DNA of 64,000 nucleotides from Promethearchaeia archaeon (GCA_029856155.1 JAHQWL010000075.1:1-64000); one strand, 5' to 3'; positions 45,023 to 55,210 are shown, counted from the first letter of the stretch. Translations and numbers: made by a program. Notes: a model not told the origin generated them from the letters alone.

Positions 45023-48000
45023 CTAGGATTCTAAAATTCGTTCATTTTCTACTTTTTCTTTGAAAATAAGTTCGGGATACAAAAATTCAAAAGTTTTACT
45101 AAACAATTTATGGTTCATCCACATTTCATTTTTTGTGTTCCATATTAAATTTTTTAAGGGATTATATTTTTCAAGAAAATTTTTATTTCCGTAGACCGAT
45201 TTGATAATAGAGTCACCATTAACCAAATCAGTTAATATCAAATATTTTTCAATCCTTAAGTACTGAAAAATATATTCAAAAATTCTTAAAAATTCAGCAA
45301 TTTCGCAATCTGGAAGATATAATTTGATCATTAGTCCACTATATATCTTTTTCTTCTTACTAAAGCCGTGAATATAATACTCTCCTTCAATTTCGTAAAT
45401 AAAACCTAAATTGAAATACTGAAATATGTATTTTAGTATATCAATTGTATCTTTTTTTAGATTTAGCAAAATAATATGGATAATTTCATTCAATCCCAAA
45501 TTTTTTGGAGTAATAATGGGAAAGATAATTTTCTTCTTGATTAAAGTTTGAATCTCATCGAAGATAGATTGGTTAATAATATTATAATTTTTCTTAATAT
45601 CAACAGAATGCCAATTATATATATGCAATAAAGCTTTAAAATAGGGAGAATTAGGTTTATAATAATCTGAAATTATTAAATCACCAGTATCAAAATGTTT
45701 CACGTCTGAAGTTTGAACTCTATAATTTGGATTGAAAAGAATATTTTGTATATAAGTATTAAAATTATTAGAATCTAAGTACCATCCATTTGAGCTTAAA
45801 TTATAGTTGAAATGGAAAATTTGAGAAACAGATTTAATAGTAAATAGGCAATATTCTCTTATTTTGTTTTTACTTCTCAACCAGTTAAGGTATGAAGTAT
45901 TGGGTTTATTGTAAGGAAATAGATATTTAATAAATATGGAATTAGAACTATCAATTGATGCCATATGCTTAATTTTTTGAAAAGTATTTGTAAATAATAT
46001 TTTGAAATCTACATCTTCTACATCAAAAGGAGTAATATATAAAAAGTATTGTCCTAATCCAAAATTTTGGAAAGCAGGAAGTAGTTTTATTGATTTTATA
46101 TATTGTCTAAAGAAATTTTCTTTTTTTATTATTTGAAATTCTCCTTTGTTCATAAAATGTTTTTCAAGATTTAAGTGAAAATGTATTAATTTTTGAATAT
46201 CTATTGGATTAAAACTGATACATTCAGATCTAATTCTTTTGTTGATTTTCTTAATAAGATTTGCCAGATTTTCTTTTATAGACCAATGTTTAATCGTACT
46301 AACTGATTTTTCTTTAAATTGGTTTAACTCTTCGCCACAAATATTTTTAGTGTAAAGAAAAAATTGCTCAAATAGATCTTTGGTGAAGAAAAACTCTTTC
46401 TTATTGAAATCATAAAAATCTTTTCTTGAAAAAGTATGTAAAAAACCGTCCCATGAATATCGTTTAAAAGATATAATATTTTCTTTAAAAATCTTAGATA
46501 TTACTGAAATTAATGTTATCTTTTCGTTATTATTCAAATATGGAATAAAAAGTTGTAAAAAAATAAATTCTTGGTTACTGAATAAATCTATTGTTTCATA
46601 GAAATAACTTTTAGGAAAATAATTTTTTATTTTATTTATTGTAGCTCTTACTTCAGGGGAATTTTTTAGTATTATTTGAGGAAAATAGCTTGCGACTGAA
46701 TTTGTCCATATAGTAGCAATTAAGTAGGGTTTAATTATCTTAGGATCTTTATTGATAAATTCATCTATCTTGAGATTAATTGTCTTATTTGATACATTAT
46801 AAGTTTTATTTTTTTTTTTTAATTCTCTTAATCGTGCTTTTTTTAATTTAGTAATCTTATTTGATAAGTTTGGATCATTGATTATTTTTTTAATTGATTT
46901 AATACTAAAAATTTTTAAATTAGAACATAACTTTAAAAATTCGTAAAAAATTCGGAGTTTTTCAACATCTTTAGCATATTTGGCTCTAGAATTCAAATAA
47001 TTCAGGAAGAGATTTTTAAAAGTAAAGGAATTTGAATCTATATGGTCAAATATATTACTTTCTTCAATTGATTGTATTATATTCTCTTTTTCAACAAATT
47101 CTTTAAATTGAATAAAATTATTCATTCTGTTTGTATCTTTCGATTCTTTTTCAATTATTTTGAAATAATTTACCCATTTTTTTAATTCATCTTTAATATA
47201 GAAAAATCCGAAATTTTGATTTCTTTCTAAAAAAATTACGAAATCCTTTCGGAGTTCAGGAGAATCAATTAGTATTTTCAAACTATTCTCTAATTCTTCA
47301 ATTAAACTATTTTCACCTATGAAAAAATTAGAATGATCAGATTTTATTATGTTTGAAATTTCCCTTTTTCTTGAAAAGTTTATTCCAACAAAAGAAAAAA
47401 ATCTTATTCTCTCTAAAATTAAAAAATCCAGAAGTGTTAGATTAGGTTTATTAAAGTCTTTATTATAATTTTGTATGAATTCGATTTCAAAGTCTTTTGA
47501 GTAGTTTTTATTATTAAGTTCTATTATCTGCCCATTTTTATAAGATTCTCTAAAATAATTTAAATTCAACGAAAAAACATACTTCTTTGCTAAAGAACAA
47601 TGTTTCTTAATTATGTATCCATATTTCTCCATTTCTTTCAACATATAAATCAAATCTTTAATATAAATTCTTGGAATAACAAAATATGCCGATAATTCTA
47701 CTGCAAAATTAGTTATCGAAAGTTTTGGCATAATTAGAAATGGCATTTGGTTAGTAATCTTGTCAATTTTAGCTTTTTCTAGTAGAGGATTGAATTGCAA
47801 ATGGCATGTAATAATAGCTATATTAATTGCTTTCCAATCAAAATAGTATGATGGGGTTATATAGCTATATTTATTAATCCATCGAAGGTTTTTTCTAAAA
47901 CTCCGTGAACTCAAATCAGTTTGGATGATTCCCTGTTTTTTAAAATTATTAAAGTAATTATAAAATCCTTCCAAAGTATCACAGTTTTTTATTTTGTAGA

Positions 48001-48685
48001 AAATTTTAGTTAAAATTCTAAGAGTTTCTGTAATCTCATTACTCTGTAAATTCTTTGAAGATTTGAACATAAAATCTTCATACATTTTATTAAAGTAAAA
48101 TTGTAGATTCTCATCGAAATCTAGGTTTGAATTTTGCCTGATGTATTCAAAAAAGAATTGTTTTGGACTTTCGGAATCTTTTGTTTCTTTTAATTCAAGG
48201 AATTTGTCAAAACGGAATTTATCTGATTGATTCGATAGAAAATTGTAATTCAAAAATCTTTCTCTTATGAAAAGTCCCCATTCTGTAACCGAGGTGAATT
48301 CTTTTAAATCAATTTCTACAAATTGGTTAATAGCAAAATCAATGAGATTTTTTTCTTTTAGATTATTCGGGATAAAAGTAAGATAAGCACTTTGAAGTAA
48401 TAGAAAGGGGAAGAACTTTCTATAATTTTTAAAAAGTTTAATATGATATATATCATCTCTTATAGATCTATTCACTCCGTAACTATGTAATCTTTTATCT
48501 GAATCTCTGTTCTCATTTATTTCATCAACAACATGTATTTTTACTTTTTTGTTGATTACATCTAAATTTAAATAAGCTTTTAACTCATTCATTAGATAAA
48601 TGAAAATCTGATTTATCTTAATAGGATCATCCATATTAGATAATTTTTTCAACTTATCTAAATTAGGAGAGTTAACCAAATTCAT
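45023..48685 (-). CDS. Giant conserved protein of unknown function, paralogue 2
   Basis: The ATG at 48685 gives 1,220 residues. It is a full-length paralogue of the 33.8-37.5 kb protein: the shared blocks run in the same order from the N-terminus (HSYGVNRSI..., FPFLLLQSAYLTFIPN) to the C-terminus (EIEGEYYIHGF, YLILTDLVNGDSIIKSVYGN, MWMNHKLF). No transmembrane, signal or NTPase motif is visible. The region ~600-660 is basic and helical (KIIKKIINDPNLSNKITKLK-like). It faces its paralogue. An inverted repeat AAAGGA-AC-TCCTTT (48750-48763) lies upstream, and a divergent micropeptide gene begins 279 bp away. Confidence 0.85.
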   Translation of the reverse strand: MNLVNSPNLDKLKKLSNMDDPIKINQIFIYLMNELKAYLNLDVINKKVKIHVVDEINENRDSDKRLHSYGVNRSIRDDIYHIKLFKNYRKFFPFLLLQSAYLTFIPNNLKEKNLIDFAINQFVEIDLKEFTSVTEWGLFIRERFLNYNFLSNQSDKFRFDKFLELKETKDSESPKQFFFEYIRQNSNLDFDENLQFYFNKMYEDFMFKSSKNLQSNEITETLRILTKIFYKIKNCDTLEGFYNYFNNFKKQGIIQTDLSSRSFRKNLRWINKYSYITPSYYFDWKAINIAIITCHLQFNPLLEKAKIDKITNQMPFLIMPKLSITNFAVELSAYFVIPRIYIKDLIYMLKEMEKYGYIIKKHCSLAKKYVFSLNLNYFRESYKNGQIIELNNKNYSKDFEIEFIQNYNKDFNKPNLTLLDFLILERIRFFSFVGINFSRKREISNIIKSDHSNFFIGENSLIEELENSLKILIDSPELRKDFVIFLERNQNFGFFYIKDELKKWVNYFKIIEKESKDTNRMNNFIQFKEFVEKENIIQSIEESNIFDHIDSNSFTFKNLFLNYLNSRAKYAKDVEKLRIFYEFLKLCSNLKIFSIKSIKKIINDPNLSNKITKLKKARLRELKKKNKTYNVSNKTINLKIDEFINKDPKIIKPYLIATIWTNSVASYFPQIILKNSPEVRATINKIKNYFPKSYFYETIDLFSNQEFIFLQLFIPYLNNNEKITLISVISKIFKENIISFKRYSWDGFLHTFSRKDFYDFNKKEFFFTKDLFEQFFLYTKNICGEELNQFKEKSVSTIKHWSIKENLANLIKKINKRIRSECISFNPIDIQKLIHFHLNLEKHFMNKGEFQIIKKENFFRQYIKSIKLLPAFQNFGLGQYFLYITPFDVEDVDFKILFTNTFQKIKHMASIDSSNSIFIKYLFPYNKPNTSYLNWLRSKNKIREYCLFTIKSVSQIFHFNYNLSSNGWYLDSNNFNTYIQNILFNPNYRVQTSDVKHFDTGDLIISDYYKPNSPYFKALLHIYNWHSVDIKKNYNIINQSIFDEIQTLIKKKIIFPIITPKNLGLNEIIHIILLNLKKDTIDILKYIFQYFNLGFIYEIEGEYYIHGFSKKKKIYSGLMIKLYLPDCEIAEFLRIFEYIFQYLRIEKYLILTDLVNGDSIIKSVYGNKNFLEKYNPLKNLIWNTKNEMWMNHKLFSKTFEFLYPELIFKEKVENERILES

Positions 48686-48963
48686 CAATTTAATATATAA
48701 TTTTTGTCTTGAATCTAATATGCTGCAATTTACTTTTTAAAATTTTTCAAAGGAACTCCTTTTGTATCAAATATAATATTCCTTTATAAAGAAAAAATTG
48801 AAATAAAAATAATTCTACATAAGGATTTTATAAATATTTTTGATTCACTATAAGTGCAATTTAACCTAATTTTTATCGAAAATTAGAAAATTCTTTCTGT
48901 TTAAATAGAAGAATATAGAAGAAATGACATCAATTCATTTCATTTAATAAAAAGGTAATTAAT

Positions 48964-49077
48964 TTGAAATTATTTAAAGTATATAGAGTTCTTTTATTTG
49001 TATTAATCGGCATTGCTTCCTTTTTGCCTATGATTAGCATTGTATTAGGTTGGAAAGGAGATGGTGGAGGACCATAA
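48964..49077 (+). CDS. Hydrophobic micropeptide with C-terminal GDGGGP
   Basis: The TTG start at 48964 gives 37 residues: a basic N-terminus KLFKVYRV, one hydrophobic helix (LLFVLIGIASFLPMISIVLG) and the end WKGDGGGP. It is too short for most gene finders. The single-membrane-helix plus Gly-rich tail is not random sequence for this genome, where GGN codons are scarce. Its position, divergent from the giant gene, mirrors the GEGGG-ending micropeptide beside giant gene 1. Whether it is a membrane micropeptide, a leader or a secreted signal is unknown. Confidence 0.6.
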   Translation: MKLFKVYRVLLFVLIGIASFLPMISIVLGWKGDGGGP

Positions 49078-49359
49078 TACAAAAAGCCCATTAATCAAAT
49101 AAAGAATATTTCAAATTTTTTTTACATTTATTTCTCTGATACCTGGATTTTTTATATTAAATTTATGAAATTGAAGCAATTTTTATTAAATTCTGGACTA
49201 ATTTAAAATAGATTTAGATATTTAGATTTAGAATTAACACTATTTAATGGTTGTTAGGAATAAATGTAATAAATAGTATTTAAAAAATTTTTTGACCAAA
49301 AAAATAATAAAATATGCTTATTTTTAATTAATATTATACAGTAGATGTGTTGAGATAAA

Positions 49360-49944
49360 TTGAAGTCGGGATATAGTCATGTGAAAGAAACGTTCGAAAA
49401 GCACGAAAAAGGATATCAAACACCACATTGGTATCGCGGAATTGAATATCGAAAAGGTAGATCGATTCAAAGAGTTGAAAAACCTACAAATCTTCATCGA
49501 GCAAGAACGTTAGGGTATAAGGCAAAACAAGGATACGTAATAGTTCGAGCAAGAATTAGGAAAGGAGGTATGCATAAAATTCGCCCAAAACGAGGAAGAA
49601 AACCAAGAGCTATGGGTGTTACTAGATATACAACTGGCAAGAATCTTCAATGGATTGCTGAGGAACGAGTTCAGAGAAAGTATCCAAATATGCAAGTTCT
49701 AAATAGTTACAAAATCTATGCCGATGGGAAACATTGGTATTACGAGACAATTTTAGTAGACCCCAATCATCCTGTAATTAAGTCGGATCCAAAAATCAAT
49801 TGGATAGCTGACCCACAACATACGAAGAGAGTAACTCGTGGTCTTACATCAGCAGGAAAAAGAGCTCGAGGCCTTCATAAGAAAGGTTGGGGATCAGAAA
49901 AAACACGACCAAGTATTAGAGCAAATAAGGGTCGTGGTAAGTAA
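49360..49944 (+). CDS. rpl15e: Ribosomal protein eL15
   Basis: The 194 residues start at TTG and match archaeal/eukaryotic eL15: [40 protein letters not shown] and [20 protein letters not shown]. Length is normal. It stands alone as a single transcription unit; the 280 bases before it are AT-rich with TATA-like boxes near 49310-49335. The stop is convergent with an SDR gene. Confidence 0.97.
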   Translation: MKSGYSHVKETFEKHEKGYQTPHWYRGIEYRKGRSIQRVEKPTNLHRARTLGYKAKQGYVIVRARIRKGGMHKIRPKRGRKPRAMGVTRYTTGKNLQWIAEERVQRKYPNMQVLNSYKIYADGKHWYYETILVDPNHPVIKSDPKINWIADPQHTKRVTRGLTSAGKRARGLHKKGWGSEKTRPSIRANKGRGK

Positions 49945-49986
49945 CTTTTGTAGTTTTATTTTCTCTTTTTAAAAATTTAAAAGAAA

Positions 49987-50784
49987 TTATAACTTATTTA
50001 TACTAATTGTCATTCCACCATCAAGGATTATATTTTGTCCCGTAATATAGTCTGATGCGGGGGATGCTAAGAACAACGCTACATCTGCAACTTGTGTAGA
50101 TTCTCCGATTTTATCAATTGGTAGTTTAACATTTCGTAATTTAATCCATTCTCTGATAAAATCTGGATCATTATTGTATATTGGCGTAAGGAAGATTCCT
50201 GGACAAATAGCATTTACTGTTATGTTGCTAGGGCCTAATTCAAGTGCCCAAAGTTTTGTAAAAGCAATAAGGGCAGCTTTACTGACGCTATACATCCCAA
50301 TAAATGGGTTTAAACCACATTCTGTACCTGCACATGACGTAATATTAATGATTTTTCCTGCTATCGGTTCAAATTTCTGTTTACTCATTTTTCTATAAAA
50401 TGCTTTTGTTATATTCCATGCTCCTTTTACATTTACATCCATAACTCTATTGTAGTCCTTAATTTTAGTTTTTAGACTTGAGGAACCTCCTCTTATCCCC
50501 GCATTATTTACTAAGATAAACACATTATCAAATTTATTAAAAACATTCTCACTCATGATGCTTACTTGTTCTTCATCAGAAATATCTGCTTGTTCAAGTA
50601 AAATCTCAACATTATTCGATTTTAGAACAATATCGCGGGTTTCTTTTATACTTTCAAGGTTAATATCATTTAATACTAAATTTGCACCTTTATTTGCAAA
50701 TGCAATCGCCATTTCACGACCAAATCCACTTCCTGCCCCTGTAATAAGGGCTACTTTTCCCTCCAAAAAGTTTTCTTCTGACAT
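49987..50784 (-). CDS. Short-chain dehydrogenase/reductase
   Basis: The 265 residues have the NAD(P) motif TGAGSGFG (~15-22), NNAG (~92-95), the catalytic Ser in INITSCAG and the YxxxK motif YSVSK (~165-169), plus the PG motif NAICPGIFLTP. It is a classical SDR oxidoreductase, probably acting on a keto or hydroxyl group of a small molecule. It is the last gene of a four-gene minus-strand operon with a ThDP enzyme, a VOC protein and a DUF39 protein (spacing 23-66 bp), so its substrate may be the ThDP product. Confidence 0.93.
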   Translation of the reverse strand: MSEENFLEGKVALITGAGSGFGREMAIAFANKGANLVLNDINLESIKETRDIVLKSNNVEILLEQADISDEEQVSIMSENVFNKFDNVFILVNNAGIRGGSSSLKTKIKDYNRVMDVNVKGAWNITKAFYRKMSKQKFEPIAGKIINITSCAGTECGLNPFIGMYSVSKAALIAFTKLWALELGPSNITVNAICPGIFLTPIYNNDPDFIREWIKLRNVKLPIDKIGESTQVADVALFLASPASDYITGQNIILDGGMTISINKL

Positions 50785-50807
50785 ATTACTTCACTTTTAA
50801 TTAACTT

Positions 50808-52541
50808 TTATTTTCCATATAATCCTTTATTCTTCTTATAAAGTCCTAGTAGTTTCATTGCTGAGGGCGTTTCAAAAGCAATATCAACATCAAGTACAGC
50901 TGGTTTCTTTGAGTTAATCGCTCGTTGTAATGCCGGTTTTATATCTTCTGGTTTATCAATTTTTTCTCCGTAACACCCAAAACTCCTAGCAATTTCAGAA
51001 TAATTTATTGGAGGAAAATCTACATCACAGTATCTTTTTCCAAGATTAAGTTTCTGAGCAGATTTAATCATTCCCCAAGAACAATTATTTCCGATTATAA
51101 TAATTATAGGTAGATTTAACCTTACAGCGGTTTCCAATTCTTGGATATTAAACATAAAGCTGCCATCTCCAGTAATACAAACGACTAATTTATCTGGTTT
51201 AGCCATTTGTGCGCCAATTGCATACGGAATACCAGTACCTAAATGACCCATCGAAATAGAGCGAAAAAAACTTCGTGGTGGGCGTGGTTTAAGACTTATT
51301 AAATCCAATGAAAAAAGATAAATATCTCCCCCATCAATGACTAATTGTGTATCATCTGGTATGAAATCTAATACTTCATGCACAAGTCTGTGAGGTTTCA
51401 TAGGTAATTTATTAGATTTTAACATTTTTTCTATTTGCTGTTTATCATTTTTCCTTACATCCTGCAAATATTCATTCCATTGCGACCATTCAGTTACTTT
51501 TTCTTTAGGAAGATTCTTTTCCATTTCTTCTAATAATTGATTAATAACAGCTTTAGCATCTCCAACAATAGCAACAGTTACAGGTCTATTTTTACCAATT
51601 TCAGTTGGGTCTATATCAACTTGGATAATTTTTTGATCTTGATTCCAAATTGGGGATGCTCCATAAAGAATCGTATGATCCCATTTACAACCAAAAGAAA
51701 GGACTACATTTGCTTCAATAGCAGCTCTTCTATATGCCATAGCAGTCAATTTTCCTCCTACAAATGTTTTATCCGTTGTTACCACTCCTATACCACTTAA
51801 AGTTGTTCCAATAGGAAGATTATATGTTTCTGATAACTTATTTAACTCATTGAAAGCTTCAGAAGCATTGATACCGCCCCCAGCTACTATTAAAGGTTTA
51901 TCGGTATTCTTTAAAATATCTACCGCCTTTATTATACCTTCTATATTTCCCGCTGGTCTATATTCTGGGCGGTATTGTTTTGGATCTAAAATTTTTTTTT
52001 GATCAGCCTCTGTAGCATCTCTGACTAATGCTGTTTCCCTTAATTCGAGAAAAACAGGACCTCTTCTTCCAGTCATAGCAGTTCTTATACATCTTTGAAT
52101 AGCATGCGGTATTTCATATGGATTTTCTACAGAAACCTGTAATTTTGTTATAGGTTTCATCAGATTTATTTGGTCTAAATCCCCTTGTAATATTCCAATA
52201 TTGTCAAACATTCTACCAACTTGAGCACCAATTACCAACATTGGTATCGAATCAGCATATGCCGCAGCAACAGCTGGAATCAGATGAGTTACTCCGGGTC
52301 CTGCTGTTCCTAAACAAACACCTATTTCTCCAGTAGCCCTCGCCCAAGCGTCTGCCATGTGTCCTCCAGCTTGTTCATGTCGTACCATTACAGTGTCGAT
52401 CCCCTCTTCGCGACCCCAACGTTCAATAGCATCATAAATCTTTAGTAATTCTCCACCAACAAGACCAAAAATTTTAGTAACGCCTTCTTTAATAAGGCAT
52501 TTAACAACTAAGTCGCCACCATTTAATAATTGATTTGACAT
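50808..52541 (-). CDS. Thiamine-diphosphate enzyme, acetolactate-synthase-like
   Basis: The 577 residues show the three AHAS/POX-type domains: the N-terminal pyrimidine-binding domain with catalytic Glu in VRHEQAGGHMADAW (E56), a central FAD/DHS-like domain, and the C-terminal ThDP motif GDGSFMFNIQEL...NN (~455-485). AHAS, glyoxylate carboligase, oxalyl-CoA decarboxylase and benzaldehyde-lyase-like enzymes share this pattern, so the substrate is open. No AHAS small subunit (ilvN) is adjacent, and the operon partners (SDR, VOC, DUF39) argue against a simple branched-chain role. Confidence 0.93.
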   Translation of the reverse strand: MSNQLLNGGDLVVKCLIKEGVTKIFGLVGGELLKIYDAIERWGREEGIDTVMVRHEQAGGHMADAWARATGEIGVCLGTAGPGVTHLIPAVAAAYADSIPMLVIGAQVGRMFDNIGILQGDLDQINLMKPITKLQVSVENPYEIPHAIQRCIRTAMTGRRGPVFLELRETALVRDATEADQKKILDPKQYRPEYRPAGNIEGIIKAVDILKNTDKPLIVAGGGINASEAFNELNKLSETYNLPIGTTLSGIGVVTTDKTFVGGKLTAMAYRRAAIEANVVLSFGCKWDHTILYGASPIWNQDQKIIQVDIDPTEIGKNRPVTVAIVGDAKAVINQLLEEMEKNLPKEKVTEWSQWNEYLQDVRKNDKQQIEKMLKSNKLPMKPHRLVHEVLDFIPDDTQLVIDGGDIYLFSLDLISLKPRPPRSFFRSISMGHLGTGIPYAIGAQMAKPDKLVVCITGDGSFMFNIQELETAVRLNLPIIIIIGNNCSWGMIKSAQKLNLGKRYCDVDFPPINYSEIARSFGCYGEKIDKPEDIKPALQRAINSKKPAVLDVDIAFETPSAMKLLGLYKKNKGLYGK

Positions 52542-52607
52542 ACTTAAAGCTATTATAAATAAAAAATAAAGTTTATTATAAAAAGAGATTCAACAAATAT
52601 TTACAAA

Positions 52608-53051
52608 TTAGAGAGCAATCAATTCGAGATAATAGCCTAAAACTTTTTTGGTATCTAAATAGTAAAATTTAACTTTTCCAACTTTTCCCATTTGAATTAC
52701 ATCTATATTGTATTCTTTCTTAAAATAATTAATGAATGTCTCAGCATTCTTAGTATATACGCCTAAGTGATGTAGCCCCACATTTCCTTCTTTTAGAAAT
52801 TCTAAATATAAATGATCCCCTGTTGATTCTAATAGTTCTATAATTTCAAACTGTTTCCCACTAAAGTTTTGCATTATTTTCTTCATTTTAAATTCTACTT
52901 CTTTTCCTTTATAATTTACATTGCTGGTTTGTTCAACAATATTTATCTTTCCTTTAAAATCTAGTAATGCATTGTAAAATTCTGCGGCTTTTTCAATATC
53001 CTTGACAAGGATACCAATTTGATCAAATTTTGATAGCTTTAATTCTGTCAT
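52608..53051 (-). CDS. VOC-superfamily protein
   Basis: The 147 residues form two beta-alpha-beta-beta-beta modules: KFDQIGILVKDIEKAAEFYN at the N-terminus and GLHHLGVYTKNAETFINYFK in the second half. That is the glyoxalase/vicinal-oxygen-chelate layout; methylmalonyl-CoA epimerase has a similar HLGI start. Metal ligands are incomplete compared with epimerase (the first HIGI-type His is Gln in FDQIG). It is cotranscribed with the ThDP enzyme and DUF39 gene; substrate unknown. Confidence 0.85.
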   Translation of the reverse strand: MTELKLSKFDQIGILVKDIEKAAEFYNALLDFKGKINIVEQTSNVNYKGKEVEFKMKKIMQNFSGKQFEIIELLESTGDHLYLEFLKEGNVGLHHLGVYTKNAETFINYFKKEYNIDVIQMGKVGKVKFYYLDTKKVLGYYLELIAL

Positions 53052-53068
53052 TATTAATATGCAAAGTC

Positions 53069-54358
53069 TTATTTTACTATTTTAGCAAAATGTAATTTAC
53101 TAATTGGTTTCTTTAGAGGAAAATCCCCCTTTAAAATCAATGATTTTAATTCTTCTGCTAATTTTATTGCTCCATGTCTATCTGATTGTCTTAAGACAAT
53201 TGGGACGTCATTATCTTCGAAATTAACCTTTTTTAGATCTAATTTAAATGCTTCTGGACATAAATGGGTACAATTACCACAATTAAAGCAGCGAGAGCGA
53301 TCTATTGCAAATATCCTACCTCCCTTTATAATAAATGCATCAGTAGGACATTTATCAATAGCTTTACATTCTTCACAATTTTTACAGGCATCAAGGTTAA
53401 ACTTCATTATAAAATTATTGTCCCAAACATCACCATAAGTCATTTCTCCTACTTTTTCACGCCCAACAAGACTTAAAATCGTTAATTTAACAAATTTATC
53501 AGATTTTACGATATTATTGAATATTCTTTCATTTAATATAGGAATAGGAACAGCTATACTACAGATAGGTTCTAAACCATAAGATGTTTTGAAAGCACCC
53601 ATATACTCGGGTTTCATTCCTTGTAATGAAGCAATAGTCATCATGTTAGGTTTTTCGACATAGTTACGAGTTCCAGGCCCCATTAGATACCCAATTGTCC
53701 CATTTACAAGAACAGGAGATCCAACTCCAAATGATTCGAATTCAGGATCATTTTGAAAAGGATTAAGCGCACCACATCCTGAAAAAGTTATTTCTGATTT
53801 ATTAGGAGAAAAAGGTAAACAGGAGAAAATAGTGTTAACTTGATGAGTTTCACAGTTAATCATTGCATTATAATTTTTAATCGCCTGTCTAGTCCCTGCT
53901 AATTTAGCAAATTGCATATCTTCTAGTTTCATTTGTTTTTCAATAGTTTCACCTTCAGCACTCATAGCTACAATTGTTACTACTTTTCTCTCAACGATAT
54001 CTCTAAAAAGAGAACCACCACAATAATTATCAATCGTTTTACTTTGAGTGGTTCCATAAATAATCAGATCTACAATACCTAAATATTCATTTGGGCATGG
54101 TCCAGGAAAGGCTGGGATTCCATTTATATCAACTTCGGTAAATTTTCTCAATGTTTTAGGCGGTGAAAGGCGAAAAGAGAATATCCCCATAATTCCGCTC
54201 ATAAGTCCTTTGGTTGCAGTTGTAACAACATCTACATCTTCAAAATTAACCTTCTTGCCTTCATTAATCCGATCTAACAATTCTTGAACGGTTAATATGA
54301 CTGCCGAACCATTTTCGATCTTTTTTCTGATTTCTGAAAGTTTTCTTTTTTTAACCAA
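53069..54358 (-). CDS. DUF39/HcyBio protein with 2x[4Fe-4S] ferredoxin domain
   Basis: The 429-residue protein starts at TTG. The DUF39 (HcyBio) domain, known from methanogens as part of L-aspartate semialdehyde sulfurtransferase, spans ~1-310. Its core features are FEDVDVVTTATKGLMSGIMG, FPGPCPNEYLG, DNYCGGSLFRD and MGPGTRNYVEKPNM. The C-terminal ~60 residues add two ferredoxin motifs, CKNCEECKAIDKCP and CFNCGNCTHLCP. In methanogens it helps make homocysteine without free sulphide transfer from cysteine. It is the first gene of an operon with VOC, ThDP and SDR genes. Confidence 0.9.
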   Translation of the reverse strand: MVKKRKLSEIRKKIENGSAVILTVQELLDRINEGKKVNFEDVDVVTTATKGLMSGIMGIFSFRLSPPKTLRKFTEVDINGIPAFPGPCPNEYLGIVDLIIYGTTQSKTIDNYCGGSLFRDIVERKVVTIVAMSAEGETIEKQMKLEDMQFAKLAGTRQAIKNYNAMINCETHQVNTIFSCLPFSPNKSEITFSGCGALNPFQNDPEFESFGVGSPVLVNGTIGYLMGPGTRNYVEKPNMMTIASLQGMKPEYMGAFKTSYGLEPICSIAVPIPILNERIFNNIVKSDKFVKLTILSLVGREKVGEMTYGDVWDNNFIMKFNLDACKNCEECKAIDKCPTDAFIIKGGRIFAIDRSRCFNCGNCTHLCPEAFKLDLKKVNFEDNDVPIVLRQSDRHGAIKLAEELKSLILKGDFPLKKPISKLHFAKIVK

Positions 54359-54484
54359 TAGAAATCATCACTTAATTTCAAAAACTATCAATTTAAATAT
54401 TTATTTATAATAAAATTTTATTATTTATCCCATTCTTAACATAATTATAAAGAGTCAAGCAGTTTTTTTGAGGTTATAGTATTT

Positions 54485-55210
54485 TTGTCATATTTTGAAT
54501 CAAGATTGCCAGTAGATTTCAATGATTTTAACGATGTACTAAAGAAGTTAAAATTATGTGAAGAATTAGGAATAAAAAATGTAATTATTGAACCTAAAAA
54601 TAAGTTTAGTAAAATATCCTTAGAAATTAAGAAGAGTATAGAAAGAGAAACGAATTTAAATACTTTTTATCGAATTAATTTAAGATTAGATAATCTCGAA
54701 GGCTTTAAAAGAAGAATTCAAGCTTTTAATAATTTTTCTGATATTCTTTCAATTGAATCTTTAAACAAAGAAGTGCAATTACACGCCGCAAGAGATTCAA
54801 GAGTAGATGTAGTCTCGTTTTCAAATCCTGAAATAATTAAGACACTTACTCCTGGAGTTATTTCACTGACAAAACAAAATAAATCATTTTTAGAATTTTC
54901 AATGGCTCCAATTATGGTGAGAAATAAAATAAATCAATCAAAAAATTTCAGAAATTTATATAGAACCATCCAGTTAACACTAAAATTAAAAGGTAATTTT
55001 ATTATAAGCGGAAATTTTAATAATATATATGATTTTAGACATCCAAGAGCTTTAATAAGTATTTGTAATTCTCTTTTAGGAATTCCTTTAGATAGAGCTA
55101 AAAAAATCTTTAATGTTAATCCTATTTTATTATTAGAAAAATCTAAAAAACGAAATTTGAATAATATTGAACCGGAAGTGAGAATAATTAGAGGTGGGGA
55201 TGTACAATAG
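54485..55210 (+). CDS. rnp3: RNase P protein Rpp30 (p30)
   Basis: This TTG-started 241-residue protein has the RPP1/p30 PHP-type barrel pattern: a strand with FYRINLRLDN, VQLHAARDSRVDVVSFSNPE, LTPGVISLTKQNKSFLEFSM and, near the end, IYDFRHPRALISIC. It binds the specificity domain of archaeal RNase P RNA together with Pop5. The stop overlaps the putative Pop5 start. The conserved tail IIRGGDVQ follows a basic loop. Confidence 0.93.
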   Translation: MSYFESRLPVDFNDFNDVLKKLKLCEELGIKNVIIEPKNKFSKISLEIKKSIERETNLNTFYRINLRLDNLEGFKRRIQAFNNFSDILSIESLNKEVQLHAARDSRVDVVSFSNPEIIKTLTPGVISLTKQNKSFLEFSMAPIMVRNKINQSKNFRNLYRTIQLTLKLKGNFIISGNFNNIYDFRHPRALISICNSLLGIPLDRAKKIFNVNPILLLEKSKKRNLNNIEPEVRIIRGGDVQ

